Shown: positions 24,678 to 33,828, counted from the stretch's first letter. The stretch: DNA of 64,000 bases from Millionella massiliensis (GCF_900104655.1 NZ_FNWD01000002.1:1-64000); one strand, 5' to 3'. Translations and numbers: made by a program. Notes: generated by a model not told the origin, from the letters alone.

Positions 24678-25973
24678 TTAAATGCCGTAGATCCAGCCTT
24701 CAAGGGTTTTCCAGATCTGGTTTTGCACCTCTTCGCTCTGGGTGCTGATGCGGGCACGGTGGCTGCCGCCGGGTTCGACGATCAGTTTCATGTTCTGTTT
24801 GCCTTCGAAGACGGCGGGATCGAGCATCGCGGCGCTCCACGGGTCGTTTTCGCCGTAGATGCAGATCACTTTGGGGTCGTTGGCCTTGTAGAAGGCGACG
24901 ATTTTGCGTGAGAGGCCGTCGCTGAAACGGATCCGACGGGCGTCGTCGGGCAGCAGAATGCGGGGCAGGTAGCCTTTGGCGTTCTTGATCGAAAGCAGCC
25001 CTTCGAAGGGGGTGGTGTCGTAGCCGTAGTAGCCGAGTTCGCGCTGGGCCTGGACGAAGAACGAGGGTTCGTCGTTGATGGCGAAGTAGTCGGGCGATAC
25101 GGTGGCGATCAGGTGGTCGAGCAGCTCCTGATGGGGCGAGTCGCTGTCGGGAATCACGCTCACGGCGGTGCCCCACTGCCAGATCGAGAAGGAGTATTCC
25201 AGCACGGTGAGGTCGAAAATTTCGTCGATGTTCGTGCGGAATTTGTATCCTTTGGATTTGCAGTATTCGTCGAACATCGGGACGAGTTCCTTGCGGCGTT
25301 TGAGCACTTCGGTCTGGAATTCGCGGATGGCGGCACGCTCTTCGGGGGTGCCGACCTGTTCGAGGAAGGGTTCGTGGCGGCCGTCTTCGACACCGAAGCA
25401 GATCGGGCCTACGTAGGCCACGGTCACATCCACATCCCCGGGGTAGAACATGCGGTAGATGAGCGAGTTTTCGCCGCCTTTGCTGATACCGGTGCCGATC
25501 CACTTCGCGGGGTAGATGGCGTCGAGGGCCTGACGGATGGCGTGCAGGTCGGCGGCGGCATTTTCGGCGGTCATGTATTCCCAGTTACGAGGCTTGGGGG
25601 TCGATTCGCCGAAGTAGCGGTGCTCGACGAAAATCTGGTTGCTGTTCAGCCGCGAGGAGAGCTCTTCGCGGTACCGGGGCCCGAGGGCGCGGGCTCCGCC
25701 GTATCCTTCGGTCACGATCACCGTGGGGCGGTCGAAACCGGCGTGGGCGACGACAAAACGCTGTTCGAAGCGCCCTTTCGAGGGATTTTTATGGTCGAGA
25801 GGTTGGTCGAACATCACGGCGTAGCGTTCTTCGAAGACGCCGGGGTCGAGCTCTTCGACCGATACGACGCCTTTGAGGGCGATCAGTTTGTCGTACAGTT
25901 CGGTGGCGCCGGCCACGGCGATCCCTGTCACGAGCAGGACGAGCAGGGAGAGGGTGATTCTCAGTTGTCTCAT
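24678..25973 (-). CDS. Secreted S37 (PS-10) family serine peptidase
   Basis: 431 residues with a signal peptide (about 1-22, ending AVAGA) and an alpha/beta-hydrolase fold. The nucleophile elbow GTGISKGGENS places the serine at residue 164, with the charge-relay Asp probably in YGENDPWSA and His in PGGSHRARI near the end. The G-x-SKGG form is typical of S37/S28 tripeptidyl aminopeptidases and prolyl peptidases. It probably cleaves short peptides from the N-terminus in the periplasm or outside the cell. No gene partner is evident; the glycosyltransferase upstream ends 25 nt away. Confidence 0.85.
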   Translation of the reverse strand: MRQLRITLSLLVLLVTGIAVAGATELYDKLIALKGVVSVEELDPGVFEERYAVMFDQPLDHKNPSKGRFEQRFVVAHAGFDRPTVIVTEGYGGARALGPRYREELSSRLNSNQIFVEHRYFGESTPKPRNWEYMTAENAAADLHAIRQALDAIYPAKWIGTGISKGGENSLIYRMFYPGDVDVTVAYVGPICFGVEDGRHEPFLEQVGTPEERAAIREFQTEVLKRRKELVPMFDEYCKSKGYKFRTNIDEIFDLTVLEYSFSIWQWGTAVSVIPDSDSPHQELLDHLIATVSPDYFAINDEPSFFVQAQRELGYYGYDTTPFEGLLSIKNAKGYLPRILLPDDARRIRFSDGLSRKIVAFYKANDPKVICIYGENDPWSAAMLDPAVFEGKQNMKLIVEPGGSHRARISTQSEEVQNQIWKTLEGWIYGI

Positions 25974-25998
25974 ATGATTTTGGTGCGGAATTACTGGT

Positions 25999-27144
25999 TT
26001 ATCGTTGGATTTGGTCGTAGAGTCTCAGGAAGGTGCCGGTGAGTGCTTTCCAACTGAAGCGTTGTTTCTCGACGGCGATCTGGCTGCGGAATTCGTCGGC
26101 CTTATGCTCGGTGTAGAAGGTGTCGATGGCCCGGGCAATGGCTTCGGGGGTGACGTCGACCACGTAACCGACACGTCCGTCGGGCACGATTTCGGGCAGA
26201 CCGCCCACGCGGGTGACGATCATCGGTACGCCGAAGTGGTAGGCCACCTGGGTCACGCCGCTTTGGGTTGCGCTACGGTAGGGCTGCACCACGAGGTCGG
26301 CAGCGCCGAAATAGTTGCGCACTTCGCTTTCGTCGATATAACGGTCGTGGATGATCAGGTCGGAGGCTATCCCCAATGTCTCGATCAGCCGGTCGTATTT
26401 CTCCTGATTACCGTAGTATTCACCGCCGATGAGCAGTTTGCGGCCGGCGGTTTTGCCTTGTGCTTTGAGTTGGGCCCACGCTTCGAGCAGCAGATCGAGC
26501 CCTTTGTAGTCTCGGATGAAACCGAAAAAGAGCACGTAGTCGATAGCGGGGTCGAGACCGAGTGCCCGACAGGCTTCCGCTTTCGGAACGGGTTGGCCGT
26601 AGGTGTCGTATATCGGATGGTGGGCCATGGCGCGAAGCCCTTTGTAGGCAAAGGTATCGAGGTCGCGTCCCACTTCGTCGGACATGTAGACCACGGCGTC
26701 GGTCTGACGCAGGAAATAGGCGGTCAGTGCGCGGTCGCCGGGACGCTGTTCGTGGGGGACGATGTTATCGGCTAGGGCAATGACGCGTGTGGCGGGCGAG
26801 CGGTGGCGGATGGTGCGGGCGACGGTTCCCAGCGACGGCCCCATGAAGGGCATCCAGAAGCGGGGAATGACCAGATCGGGTTGCTCGCGGGCGATTTCTC
26901 GTCCCACGCCGGGCCAGTTCAACGGGTTGACGGAGTTGATGCGTCGCTCGATGGCGATTCCTTCGGGAGCGGCCATGCGGGTGTACTGGGTACGCCCGGG
27001 AAAGAGAAACGACGGATATTGCAGCGTGAAGTTGATAATCTTCACGTCGTGTCCTTCGCTGCCGAACGAGGCGGCCAATACTTCGTTGAATTTGGCGATG
27101 CCGCCCCGGTAGGGATGTGCCGGGCCGAGTATCCGAATCTTCAT
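25999..27144 (-). CDS. GT4-family glycosyltransferase
   Basis: 381 residues with a GT-B fold. The N-terminal acceptor domain starts MKIRILGPAHPYRGGIAKF, with its glycine-rich loop. The C-terminal donor domain has VLFFGFIRDYKGLDLLLEAW, IIHDRYIDESEVRNYFGAAD and the EX7E-type region QSGVTQVAYHFGVPMIVTRVGGLPE read in parts. Such enzymes transfer a sugar from an NDP donor to glycolipid, LPS or capsule acceptors; the specificity is unreadable. It has no TM segment or signal peptide and is probably cytoplasmic. It may be co-transcribed with the peptidase downstream and diverges from fhs. Confidence 0.88.
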   Translation of the reverse strand: MKIRILGPAHPYRGGIAKFNEVLAASFGSEGHDVKIINFTLQYPSFLFPGRTQYTRMAAPEGIAIERRINSVNPLNWPGVGREIAREQPDLVIPRFWMPFMGPSLGTVARTIRHRSPATRVIALADNIVPHEQRPGDRALTAYFLRQTDAVVYMSDEVGRDLDTFAYKGLRAMAHHPIYDTYGQPVPKAEACRALGLDPAIDYVLFFGFIRDYKGLDLLLEAWAQLKAQGKTAGRKLLIGGEYYGNQEKYDRLIETLGIASDLIIHDRYIDESEVRNYFGAADLVVQPYRSATQSGVTQVAYHFGVPMIVTRVGGLPEIVPDGRVGYVVDVTPEAIARAIDTFYTEHKADEFRSQIAVEKQRFSWKALTGTFLRLYDQIQR

Positions 27145-27195
27145 GCGGGTCTTCGTTGTTTCTGTTTTATTCCACTAATGTACGAAAAAAGGTAT

Positions 27196-27203
27196 TATAT
27201 TTG
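27196..27203 (+). promoter_or_regulatory. -7 box of fhs
   Basis: TATATTTG, an exact Bacteroidetes -7 match, 44 nt before the fhs ATG. No TTTG was found at the expected -33 distance. Confidence 0.55.
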
Positions 27204-27247
27204 ATTCTAGAAATACAGAAACTTCGAATTTCAAACCATACCTGACC

Positions 27248-28918
27248 ATGAAAACCGATATCGAAATCGCACGCTCGGTACAGATGAAACCGGTCACCGA
27301 GGTGGCACAACAACTGGGCATCAATCCCGAAGACCTGGAACTGTACGGAAAATACAAGGCCAAAGTTCCGCTGTCGTACATCGACCGCTCGAAAAATCCC
27401 AATGCGAAATTGATACTCGTCTCGGCCATCTCGCCCACGCCCGCCGGCGAAGGCAAAACGACCGTCTCGATCGGCCTGACACAGGCGCTTAACCGTATCG
27501 GCAAACGTTCTTGCGTGGTGCTGCGCGAACCTTCGCTCGGGCCGGTCTTCGGCTTGAAGGGGGGTGCTACCGGAGGCGGCATGTCGCAAGTGCTGCCCAT
27601 GGAGGATATCAATCTTCATTTTACGGGCGACTTCTCGGCAATCGAAAAGGCGCACAACCTGTTGGCGGCACTGATCGACAATAACATCCAGAGCAAAACC
27701 CGTTCGTTGGGGCTCGATCCTCGGACCATCTCCTGGAAACGGGTGATGGACATGAACGACCGCTCGCTGCGGCACGTGGTGGCGGGGCTCGGCGGTACCG
27801 GATCGGGTGTGCCGCGCGAAACGGGTTTCGATATTACGGCGGCTTCGGAGGTGATGGCCATTTTGTGCCTGGCGACGAGCATGTCCGATTTGAAACGGCG
27901 TCTCGGCAACATCTTCGTCGGCTTTACCTATGACAAAAAACCGATCTACGCCCGCGACCTGAACGCCGAAGGGGCGATGGCTACGTTGCTGAAGGATGCC
28001 ATCAAACCCAACCTGGTGCAGACGATCGAGGGAACGCCGGCGCTGATTCACGGTGGCCCGTTTGCCAATATCGCTCAGGGTACCAATACGGTGCTGGCTA
28101 CCCAAATGTCGCTTTCGCTGACGGATTACACGGTGACCGAGGCCGGTTTCGGCTTTGACCTGGGTGCTGAAAAATTCCTCGATATTAAATGTCGGGCTGC
28201 CGGCCTGTCGCCCAATGTGGTAGTGCTGGTGGCTACGGTGCGGGCGCTCAAATACCATGGCGGACAACCGCTCAAGGAGTTGAAAACGCCGAGTGTCGAG
28301 GCGCTGGAGCGTGGTATCGTCAACCTGCAGAAGCATATCGAAAATATCGGTCTGTTCCACCTCTCACCGGTGGTGGCCATCAATAAGTTTGTGACGGACA
28401 GCGACGAAGAGTTGCAGTTCATCCGTGACTATTGTGCTCAGCGCGGGGTGCCGTGTGCGATTGCCGACGTGTGGGGGCAGGGCGGTGCCGGTACCGAGGA
28501 GCTGGCTGCCATGGTGGTCGAGGCTGCCGATCGTTGCTGCTCGGATTTCCAGCCGTTGTATCCGTTGGACGAGCCGGTGATGAAGAAAATCGAGACCATT
28601 GCGAAGGGTATCTATGGCGCCGAGGCCGTAGACTATACGCCCAAAGCGAAAAGCGCCTTGAAACGGATTGCCGATTTGGGTCTGGACGGTTTGGCTATTT
28701 GTATGGCCAAGACGCAAAAATCGTTGTCGGACAATCCGGCGCTGTTGGGACGCCCCAAGGATTTTGTGATCACGGTGCGTGATATTGAGATTGCGGCCGG
28801 GGCTGGTTTCCTGATCCCGATTACGGGTGAGATTATGCGTATGCCCGGTTTGCCGGAAGATCCTGCAGCCGAACATATCGATATTGATGATGAGGGAAAT
28901 ATCTCGGGCCTGTTCTAA
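27248..28918 (+). CDS. fhs: Formate--tetrahydrofolate ligase
   Basis: ATP-dependent formation of 10-formyl-THF from formate, feeding purine and fMet synthesis and one-carbon exchange. It is 556 residues, the usual size. Visible motifs are the ATP site TPAGEGKTTVSIGLTQAL, EPSLGPVFGLKGGATGGG, the FTGDFSAIEKAHNLL region and GVPRETGFDITAASEVMA. It is a single gene flanked by its own -7 box and a downstream hairpin. The tandem repeat array begins about 100 bp after the stop. Confidence 0.95.
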   Translation: MKTDIEIARSVQMKPVTEVAQQLGINPEDLELYGKYKAKVPLSYIDRSKNPNAKLILVSAISPTPAGEGKTTVSIGLTQALNRIGKRSCVVLREPSLGPVFGLKGGATGGGMSQVLPMEDINLHFTGDFSAIEKAHNLLAALIDNNIQSKTRSLGLDPRTISWKRVMDMNDRSLRHVVAGLGGTGSGVPRETGFDITAASEVMAILCLATSMSDLKRRLGNIFVGFTYDKKPIYARDLNAEGAMATLLKDAIKPNLVQTIEGTPALIHGGPFANIAQGTNTVLATQMSLSLTDYTVTEAGFGFDLGAEKFLDIKCRAAGLSPNVVVLVATVRALKYHGGQPLKELKTPSVEALERGIVNLQKHIENIGLFHLSPVVAINKFVTDSDEELQFIRDYCAQRGVPCAIADVWGQGGAGTEELAAMVVEAADRCCSDFQPLYPLDEPVMKKIETIAKGIYGAEAVDYTPKAKSALKRIADLGLDGLAICMAKTQKSLSDNPALLGRPKDFVITVRDIEIAAGAGFLIPITGEIMRMPGLPEDPAAEHIDIDDEGNISGLF

Positions 28919-28939
28919 GTCTGGGGTAAGCGTGAAAAA

Positions 28940-28980
28940 CAGAGGGGCGTGCCGGTTGCGGTACGCCCCTCTGTTGGTTG
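28940..28980 (+). terminator. Terminator hairpin after fhs
   Basis: A 14-bp stem with one G-T pair (CAGAGGGGCGTGCC with GGTACGCCCCTCTG) is followed by TTGGTTG. The T-tract is weak. Confidence 0.65.
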
Positions 28981-29020
28981 TGAGGGAGGGAGCGGTTCGG
29001 TGCTTACTGTACGTGTGATG

Positions 29021-30084
29021 GCTTTGGGGACCTCGTCAGAGTGGTTTCTAATGACACAAGCGATACGCAGTATCGCCCGCTCCGCCGCGAGCACGCGGCC
29101 GCCGCCCGCGCAGGGCAGTCGGAGAATGGTTCTATCTGAGAATAAAGCCCGCTCAAAGATAAACGAACGATTCGCGCCGCTGGGCGAATCATTCGTTTAT
29201 CTCTTTATCGCGTTCGCGGGCAATCTAAATACAATGCCGTTCATCGCGGACAGTCCGGAACTGCCCTCACGCCGGGCGGGCGGTGCCTTCGGGCACCCCG
29301 TCAGAGTGGTTTTTAATGACATAAGCGATACGCAGTATCGCCTGCTCCGCCGCGAGCACGCGGACGCCGCCCGCGTAGGGCAGTCGGAGAATGGTTCTAT
29401 CTGAGAATAAAGCCCGCTCAAAGATAAACGAACGATTCGCGCCGCTGGGCGAATCATTCGTTTTCTCTTTTTATCGCGTTCGCGGGCAATCTAAATACAA
29501 TGCCGTTCATCGCGGACAGTCCGGAACTGCCCTCACGCCGGGCGGGCGGTGCCTTCGGGCACCCCGTCAGAGTGGTTTTTAATGACATAAGCGATACGCA
29601 GTATCGCCTGCTCCGCCGCGAGCACGCGGACGCCGCCCGCGCAGGGCAGTCGGAGAATGGTTCTATCTGAGAATAAAGCCCGCTCAAAGATAAACGAACG
29701 ATTCGCGCCGCTGGGCGAATCATTCGTTTTCTCTTTTTATCGCGTTCGCGGGCAATCTAAATACAATGCCGTTCATCGCGGACAGTCCGGAACCGCCCTC
29801 ACGCCGGGCGGGCGGTGCCTTCGGCCACACCGTCAGAGAGGTTTTTACCGACATAAGCGATACGCAGTATCGCTTGCTCCGCCGCGAGCACGCGGACGCC
29901 GCCCGCGCAGGGCAGTCGGAGAACGGTTTTGTTCGCACGAAATAAAGCCCGCTCAAAGATAAACGAACGATTCGCGCTATTGGGCGAATCATTCGTTTAT
30001 CTCTTTATCGCATTCGCGGGCAATCTAAATACAATGCCGTTCATCGCGGACAGTACGGAACTGCCCTCACGCCGGGCGGGCGGT
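29021..30084. repeat. Four-copy ~266-bp tandem repeat array
   Basis: Units lie at 29021-29284, 29285-29550, 29551-29816 and 29817-30084 (264, 266, 266 and 268 bp). Copies 2 and 3 are almost identical; 1 and 4 differ at scattered sites. Each unit contains GCGATAC-GCA-GTATCGC, a 15-bp stem with one mismatch (AAACGAACGATTCGC / GCGAATCATTCGTTT) nested inside GCCCGC...GCGGGC, and at the unit junction GGTGCC-TTCG-GGCACC, which would form a cUUCGg tetraloop. It sits between the convergent fhs and ABC-F genes. Short frames are open on both strands, but the period is not a multiple of three, so coding is unlikely. A dispersed structured repeat is the best reading. Confidence 0.9.
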
Positions 30085-30240
30085 GCCTTCGGGCACCCCG
30101 TCAGAATGGTATTACCTCGAACAGATGCTGTGTCGTAAGTTGATGTTTATCGGCAGTCGATGCAAACTCATCCCTGCTTCGTCGCGGGCACTCCGTCAGA
30201 GGGGTATTACCTCAAATAAATGTCTTGCCGAAAATTTATG
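30085..30240 (+). repeat. Truncated fifth unit and two degenerate head copies
   Basis: The array ends with a unit head (30085-30109) that runs into GGTATTACCTC. A second copy of this head-plus-tail (GGGCACTCCGTCAGAGGGGT, then ATTACCTC) lies at about 30186-30212, 88 bp on. These look like decayed or alternative ends of the same element. Confidence 0.6.
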
Positions 30241-30289
30241 TAATACGGGCTGTTATAAGTGTGAGGCTTTGTACCCAACCATCAATCTC

Positions 30290-32161
30290 CTACAGTTCGG
30301 ATAGCTCCAACCAGCGCATTGACTTAGCATCGATTTCCTCGATCAGTGTCGCGATGCGTTCTGACTTGGCTATCAAATCCTCTGTCGATAGCGTCCCGCT
30401 GCTCATCTCGGCCTCCAGCGTCGCTTTTTCGGCTTCCAGCTTCGGAATCTCAGCCTCAAGGGCTTCAAATTCCCGCTTCTCGTTGAATGACAGCTTCCCT
30501 TTGACGCGCTCTTTGGGCTTTTCTGTCTTGGGCGGGATCGAGGGCGTGGGTTTTATGGCAGCCTGCGACTGTTTTGTCTCCTGCTCCTTGCGCCAGACCC
30601 GATAGGCGGTGTAGCTGCCCGGGAAATCCTTGATGTTGCCGTTCCCGTTGAATACCAGCAGGTGATCGGCCACCTTATCCATAAAATAGCGGTCGTGAGA
30701 TACCACGATCAGGCATCCCGAGAAGACGGAAAGGTACTCCTCCAGAACATTGAGCGTCTGAATATCGAGGTCGTTGGTGGGCTCGTCCAGCACCAGAAAG
30801 TTCGGATTGCCCATCAGAATCGTACACAGGTAGAGCCGGCGCCGCTCGCCCCCGCTCAGCTTGGCCACGTAGTCGTACTGGGCCTGGGGCGAGAACAGAA
30901 ACCGCGTGAGCAGTTGCGACGCGCTGATCTGTTTGCCGTCGCTCAGGGTGATGTTTTCCGAGATGGCCGTGATGATGTCAATCACGCGGGCCTGCGGATC
31001 GAACTCCAGCCCCTGCTGGCTGTAGTAGCCGAACCGCACCGTTTCGCCGATGTCGATCGTGCCGCTGTCCACCGGTTCCAGCCCCAGTAGCATCTTGATG
31101 AAGGTCGATTTCCCCGTACCGTTGTTCCCCACGATACCCATCTTTTCGTAACGCGAGAAGAGGTAGCTGAAATCGTTGAGAATCACCCGGTCGCCGAAGC
31201 GTTTGCAGAGGTGCGACACCTCGAAAATCTTTTTGCCGATATAGGTTTGTCGCACATCGAGCTGCACGGTCTCTTCGCTGCGGCGAACGTGGGCCTTCTC
31301 CTTGATCTCCTGAAAGGCGTCGATCCGGTATTTCGCCTTGCCCGACCGTGCCGAAGGGGTGCGACGTATCCACTCCAGCTCCCGGCGGTAGAGGTTCTTC
31401 ATGCGGGCGACCGATGCGTCGGCGGCGTCGAGACGTTCCTGTCGTTTTTCGAGGTAGTAGCTGTAATTGCCTTTGTAGCTGTAAATCTGTCGATTGTCGA
31501 TTTCGAGAATCTCGTTGCAGACCCGGTCGAGGAAGTAGCGGTCGTGGGTCACCATCAGCAGACTCATGCGTCGCCCGGCGAGGTACTCTTCCAGCCACTC
31601 GGTCATCTCCATGTCGAGGTGGTTGGTCGGTTCGTCGAGGATCAGCAGGTCGGGTTCCACGATCAGCGCTGCGGCCAGGGCGACCCGTTTGAGCTGGCCG
31701 CCCGACAGGGTCTCGATTTTTTGGTCGAGGTCCTTGATTTCGAGGCGCGTAAGAATCTCTTTGGCACGCTGTTCGAAATCCCAGGCGCCGAGCGCCTCCA
31801 TGCGGGTCAGCAGTTCGTTCAGTTGTGCGGCGTCGTTGCGGGCCATGGCCTGTTCGTAGCGGGCGATGGTCTGCACCATCTCGTTCTGGCCGTGGAAGCA
31901 GGCTTCGAGCACGGTCAGTCCGGCTGGGAAACGGGGATCCTGTTCCAGGTAGCCGAGGGTCAGGTCGCGGCGGAAGACCACCTCGCCGCTGTCGTAGTCC
32001 ATCCGTCCGGCTATGATGTTGAGCAGGGTGGTTTTGCCGGTTCCGTTGGCGGCGATCAGTCCGACGCGTTGGCCTTCGCTGATGCTGAAGGAGATGTTCT
32101 CGAATAGGGTCCGCGCTCCGAACGATTTGGTGAGCGAGGTGACCTGCATGTGGATCGACAT
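30290..32161 (-). CDS. ABC-F ATPase, Uup-like
   Basis: 623 residues from MSIHMQVTSLTKSFGARTLF. There are two ABC domains: Walker A AANGTGKTTLLN and GNNGTGKSTFIK, signatures LSGGQLKRVALAA and LSGGERRRLYL, Walker B LLILDEPTNHLD and FLVLDEPTNDLD. There is no TM domain. The C-terminal ~75 residues (ALEAEIPKLEAEKATLEAE onwards) form the coiled coil typical of Uup. ABC-F proteins act on ribosomes, or in the Uup group on nucleic-acid intermediates. The open frame extends 204 codons further but runs through the upstream gene, so the start at 32161 is preferred. It lies 5 nt after the HsdR_N-like gene. Confidence 0.9.
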   Translation of the reverse strand: MSIHMQVTSLTKSFGARTLFENISFSISEGQRVGLIAANGTGKTTLLNIIAGRMDYDSGEVVFRRDLTLGYLEQDPRFPAGLTVLEACFHGQNEMVQTIARYEQAMARNDAAQLNELLTRMEALGAWDFEQRAKEILTRLEIKDLDQKIETLSGGQLKRVALAAALIVEPDLLILDEPTNHLDMEMTEWLEEYLAGRRMSLLMVTHDRYFLDRVCNEILEIDNRQIYSYKGNYSYYLEKRQERLDAADASVARMKNLYRRELEWIRRTPSARSGKAKYRIDAFQEIKEKAHVRRSEETVQLDVRQTYIGKKIFEVSHLCKRFGDRVILNDFSYLFSRYEKMGIVGNNGTGKSTFIKMLLGLEPVDSGTIDIGETVRFGYYSQQGLEFDPQARVIDIITAISENITLSDGKQISASQLLTRFLFSPQAQYDYVAKLSGGERRRLYLCTILMGNPNFLVLDEPTNDLDIQTLNVLEEYLSVFSGCLIVVSHDRYFMDKVADHLLVFNGNGNIKDFPGSYTAYRVWRKEQETKQSQAAIKPTPSIPPKTEKPKERVKGKLSFNEKREFEALEAEIPKLEAEKATLEAEMSSGTLSTEDLIAKSERIATLIEEIDAKSMRWLELSEL

Positions 32162-32166
32162 GGCGG

Positions 32167-32628
32167 TTAGAGGTGTTGCGGTATTTCGTTGATGAATCGG
32201 TAGCTGCGGGCCGTGTGGTCGATCTCGCAGCAGTAGTGGCGGAGACCGTTGGTCACCACCAGGTAGGGTACCCCGAGGCGGATGTTGTAGTGGGCCACCT
32301 GGTCGAAGACCTCCTGGGTGATGGCCACCGTGGCGGCTTTGCATTCGACCACGAGGCGTGGTTCGGCCTGCCGGGAGTAGACGACGATGTCGGCCCGGTA
32401 GGTGAAACCGTCGATCGAGAGGGCCTGTTCCTGAACGATGCGGTAGGGGTCGACGCCGTAACTGTCGGTCAGCAGCCGGATAAAGTGTTGGCGGACCCAC
32501 TCTTCGGGTGTAAGTACCAGCCATTTGCGACGCAGCGGGTCCCACACCTCGGGTTTGTTCCCGGTGTGTCGGGTGCGTAGCGCCGCGGGGGGCAGGTTCA
32601 GGGGCGGATATTTGTCGCTTGCGGCCAT
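32167..32628 (-). CDS. HsdR N-terminal-domain (PD-(D/E)XK) protein
   Basis: 153 residues, starting MAASDKYPPLNL. It resembles the isolated nuclease-fold N-terminus of type I restriction subunit R (HSDR_N_2): VRQHFIRLLTDSYGVDPYRI, then GFTYRADIVVYS and PRLVVECKAATVAI, giving the D...ExK triad. It has no helicase part and no HsdM/HsdS genes nearby. Standalone copies are widespread in Bacteroidetes and their function is undefined. It is translated with the ABC-F gene 5 nt downstream. A longer frame starting at 32784 crosses a terminator hairpin and is less likely. Confidence 0.78.
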   Translation of the reverse strand: MAASDKYPPLNLPPAALRTRHTGNKPEVWDPLRRKWLVLTPEEWVRQHFIRLLTDSYGVDPYRIVQEQALSIDGFTYRADIVVYSRQAEPRLVVECKAATVAITQEVFDQVAHYNIRLGVPYLVVTNGLRHYCCEIDHTARSYRFINEIPQHL

Positions 32629-32636
32629 CTCGGACA

Positions 32637-32689
32637 CAAAAATACAAAAAAAGCGGAGGGCCGAAACCTCCCATGGTTTCGGCCCTCCG
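32637..32689 (-). terminator. Terminator hairpin with overlapping -7 box
   Basis: A 15-bp perfect stem (32654-32668 with 32675-32689; arm CGGAGGGCCGAAACC) is followed on the minus strand by TTTTTTTG and then TATTTTTG (32637-32644), an exact -7 box only 8 nt before the HsdR_N start codon. It may end the rex-ribF-nagB transcript while the next operon starts inside its tail. Confidence 0.65.
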
Positions 32690-32932
32690 TAGAGGGGGAT
32701 CGGATCGGCACCTTCGTTCCGTCGTATGAAACCCGTTCGGTGTACGGGCAGTTTTGCCGACACCTTCAAGCAACTGTGAGCCAACGGGACTCTAAAAACC
32801 GAGTCTTCGGATCAGCTTTCGTTGGGCTTCCGTGTGGCTGAGTCTTTTCGAAATAGCTTAAACATGTTCTTTCGAAAAGTTCCGGATGCGCGTCGGTCGG
32901 GGAAACGGAATGGACAGACGGTCCGCAAGGGG

Positions 32933-33742
32933 TTACAACTGGGTGTCGGGATCGAGGTTTTTGCCTTCGATGTCTTTGAAGTATTTATAGGTGCCGACTT
33001 TCAGTTCCGCGGTGGCGTCTTCGTCGCAGACGATGATACCGTGGGGGTGCTGCTGGAGGGCGCTGATGGTCCACATGTGGTTCACACCCTCTTCGACGCC
33101 GTGGCGCAGGGCGCGTGCCTTGCCGTGGCCGTTGACCAGGATGAGCACCTCTTTGGCGTCCATGATGGTGCCGACGCCGACGGTCAGCGCGGTCTTCGGA
33201 ACCTGGTTGATGTCGTTGTCGAAGAAGCGCGAGTTGGCGATGATGGTGTCGAGCGTCAGGGTCTTCATGCGGGTGCGCGAAGTGAGCGACGAGGCCGGTT
33301 CGTTGAAGGCGATGTGGCCGTCGGGGCCGATGCCGCCCATGAAGAGCTGGATGCCGCCCAGTGCCTGGATCTTCGCTTCGTAGGCTGCGCATTCGGCTGC
33401 GGGGTCGGCTGCGTTGCCGTTCAGGATATTGACGTTCTCGGGTTTGATGTCCACGTGGTTGAAGAAGTTGGTCCACATGAAGGTGTAGTAGCTCTGCGGG
33501 TGGTTCTGCGCGATGCCGCAGTATTCGTCCATGTTGAAGGTCACCACGTTGGCGAACGATACTTTGCCGGCTTTGTTGAGGGCGATGAGCTCTTTATAGG
33601 TGCCCAGCGGGGTCGAACCGGTCGGCAGACCGAGCACGAAGGGTTTTTCGGCGGTCGGACCGAAAGTGTTGATTTTGTGAGCGATGTAGTTGGCTGCCCA
33701 GCGCGAGATGTGGGCGTAATCGGGTTCGATGATCAGTCGCAT
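32933..33742 (-). CDS. nagB: Glucosamine-6-phosphate deaminase NagB
   Basis: Converts glucosamine-6-phosphate to fructose-6-phosphate plus ammonia, the exit step of amino-sugar catabolism. It is 269 residues from [20 protein letters not shown]. Family motifs are [25 protein letters not shown] with the catalytic Asp/Glu pair, [18 protein letters not shown] and [16 protein letters not shown]. The frame is open 51 codons upstream but overlaps the ribF end; the start at 33742 fits the family. It is 86 nt downstream of ribF. Confidence 0.93.
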   Translation of the reverse strand: MRLIIEPDYAHISRWAANYIAHKINTFGPTAEKPFVLGLPTGSTPLGTYKELIALNKAGKVSFANVVTFNMDEYCGIAQNHPQSYYTFMWTNFFNHVDIKPENVNILNGNAADPAAECAAYEAKIQALGGIQLFMGGIGPDGHIAFNEPASSLTSRTRMKTLTLDTIIANSRFFDNDINQVPKTALTVGVGTIMDAKEVLILVNGHGKARALRHGVEEGVNHMWTISALQQHPHGIIVCDEDATAELKVGTYKYFKDIEGKNLDPDTQL

Positions 33743-33828
33743 ATCTGTTGGTTTATAAGTTGTTGCAACGGCTGTCGGCGGATGTTCGGGGCATCTGCCG
33801 TATCCGTACAAATATAGGCCAAGTGGGA

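Noticed and set aside
29197-29992. Small proteins encoded by the tandem repeat
   Set aside because: Frames exist on both strands, the period is not a multiple of three, and stable hairpins dominate; no coding signature.
29021-30084. Insertion sequence or MITE cluster
   Set aside because: No transposase, no clear target-site duplications, and units abut directly. A mobile origin remains possible but unsupported.
29021-30240. CRISPR array
   Set aside because: Units are ~266 bp and contiguous without spacers, and there are no cas genes.
32161-32773. 204-residue N-terminal extension of the ABC-F protein
   Set aside because: It runs through the HsdR_N-like gene and a terminator; ABC-F proteins start at the first ABC domain.
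32790-32825. tRNA-like stem GACTC...GAGTC
   Set aside because: Loop is 8 nt, and no acceptor, D or T arm or TTCGA motif was found.
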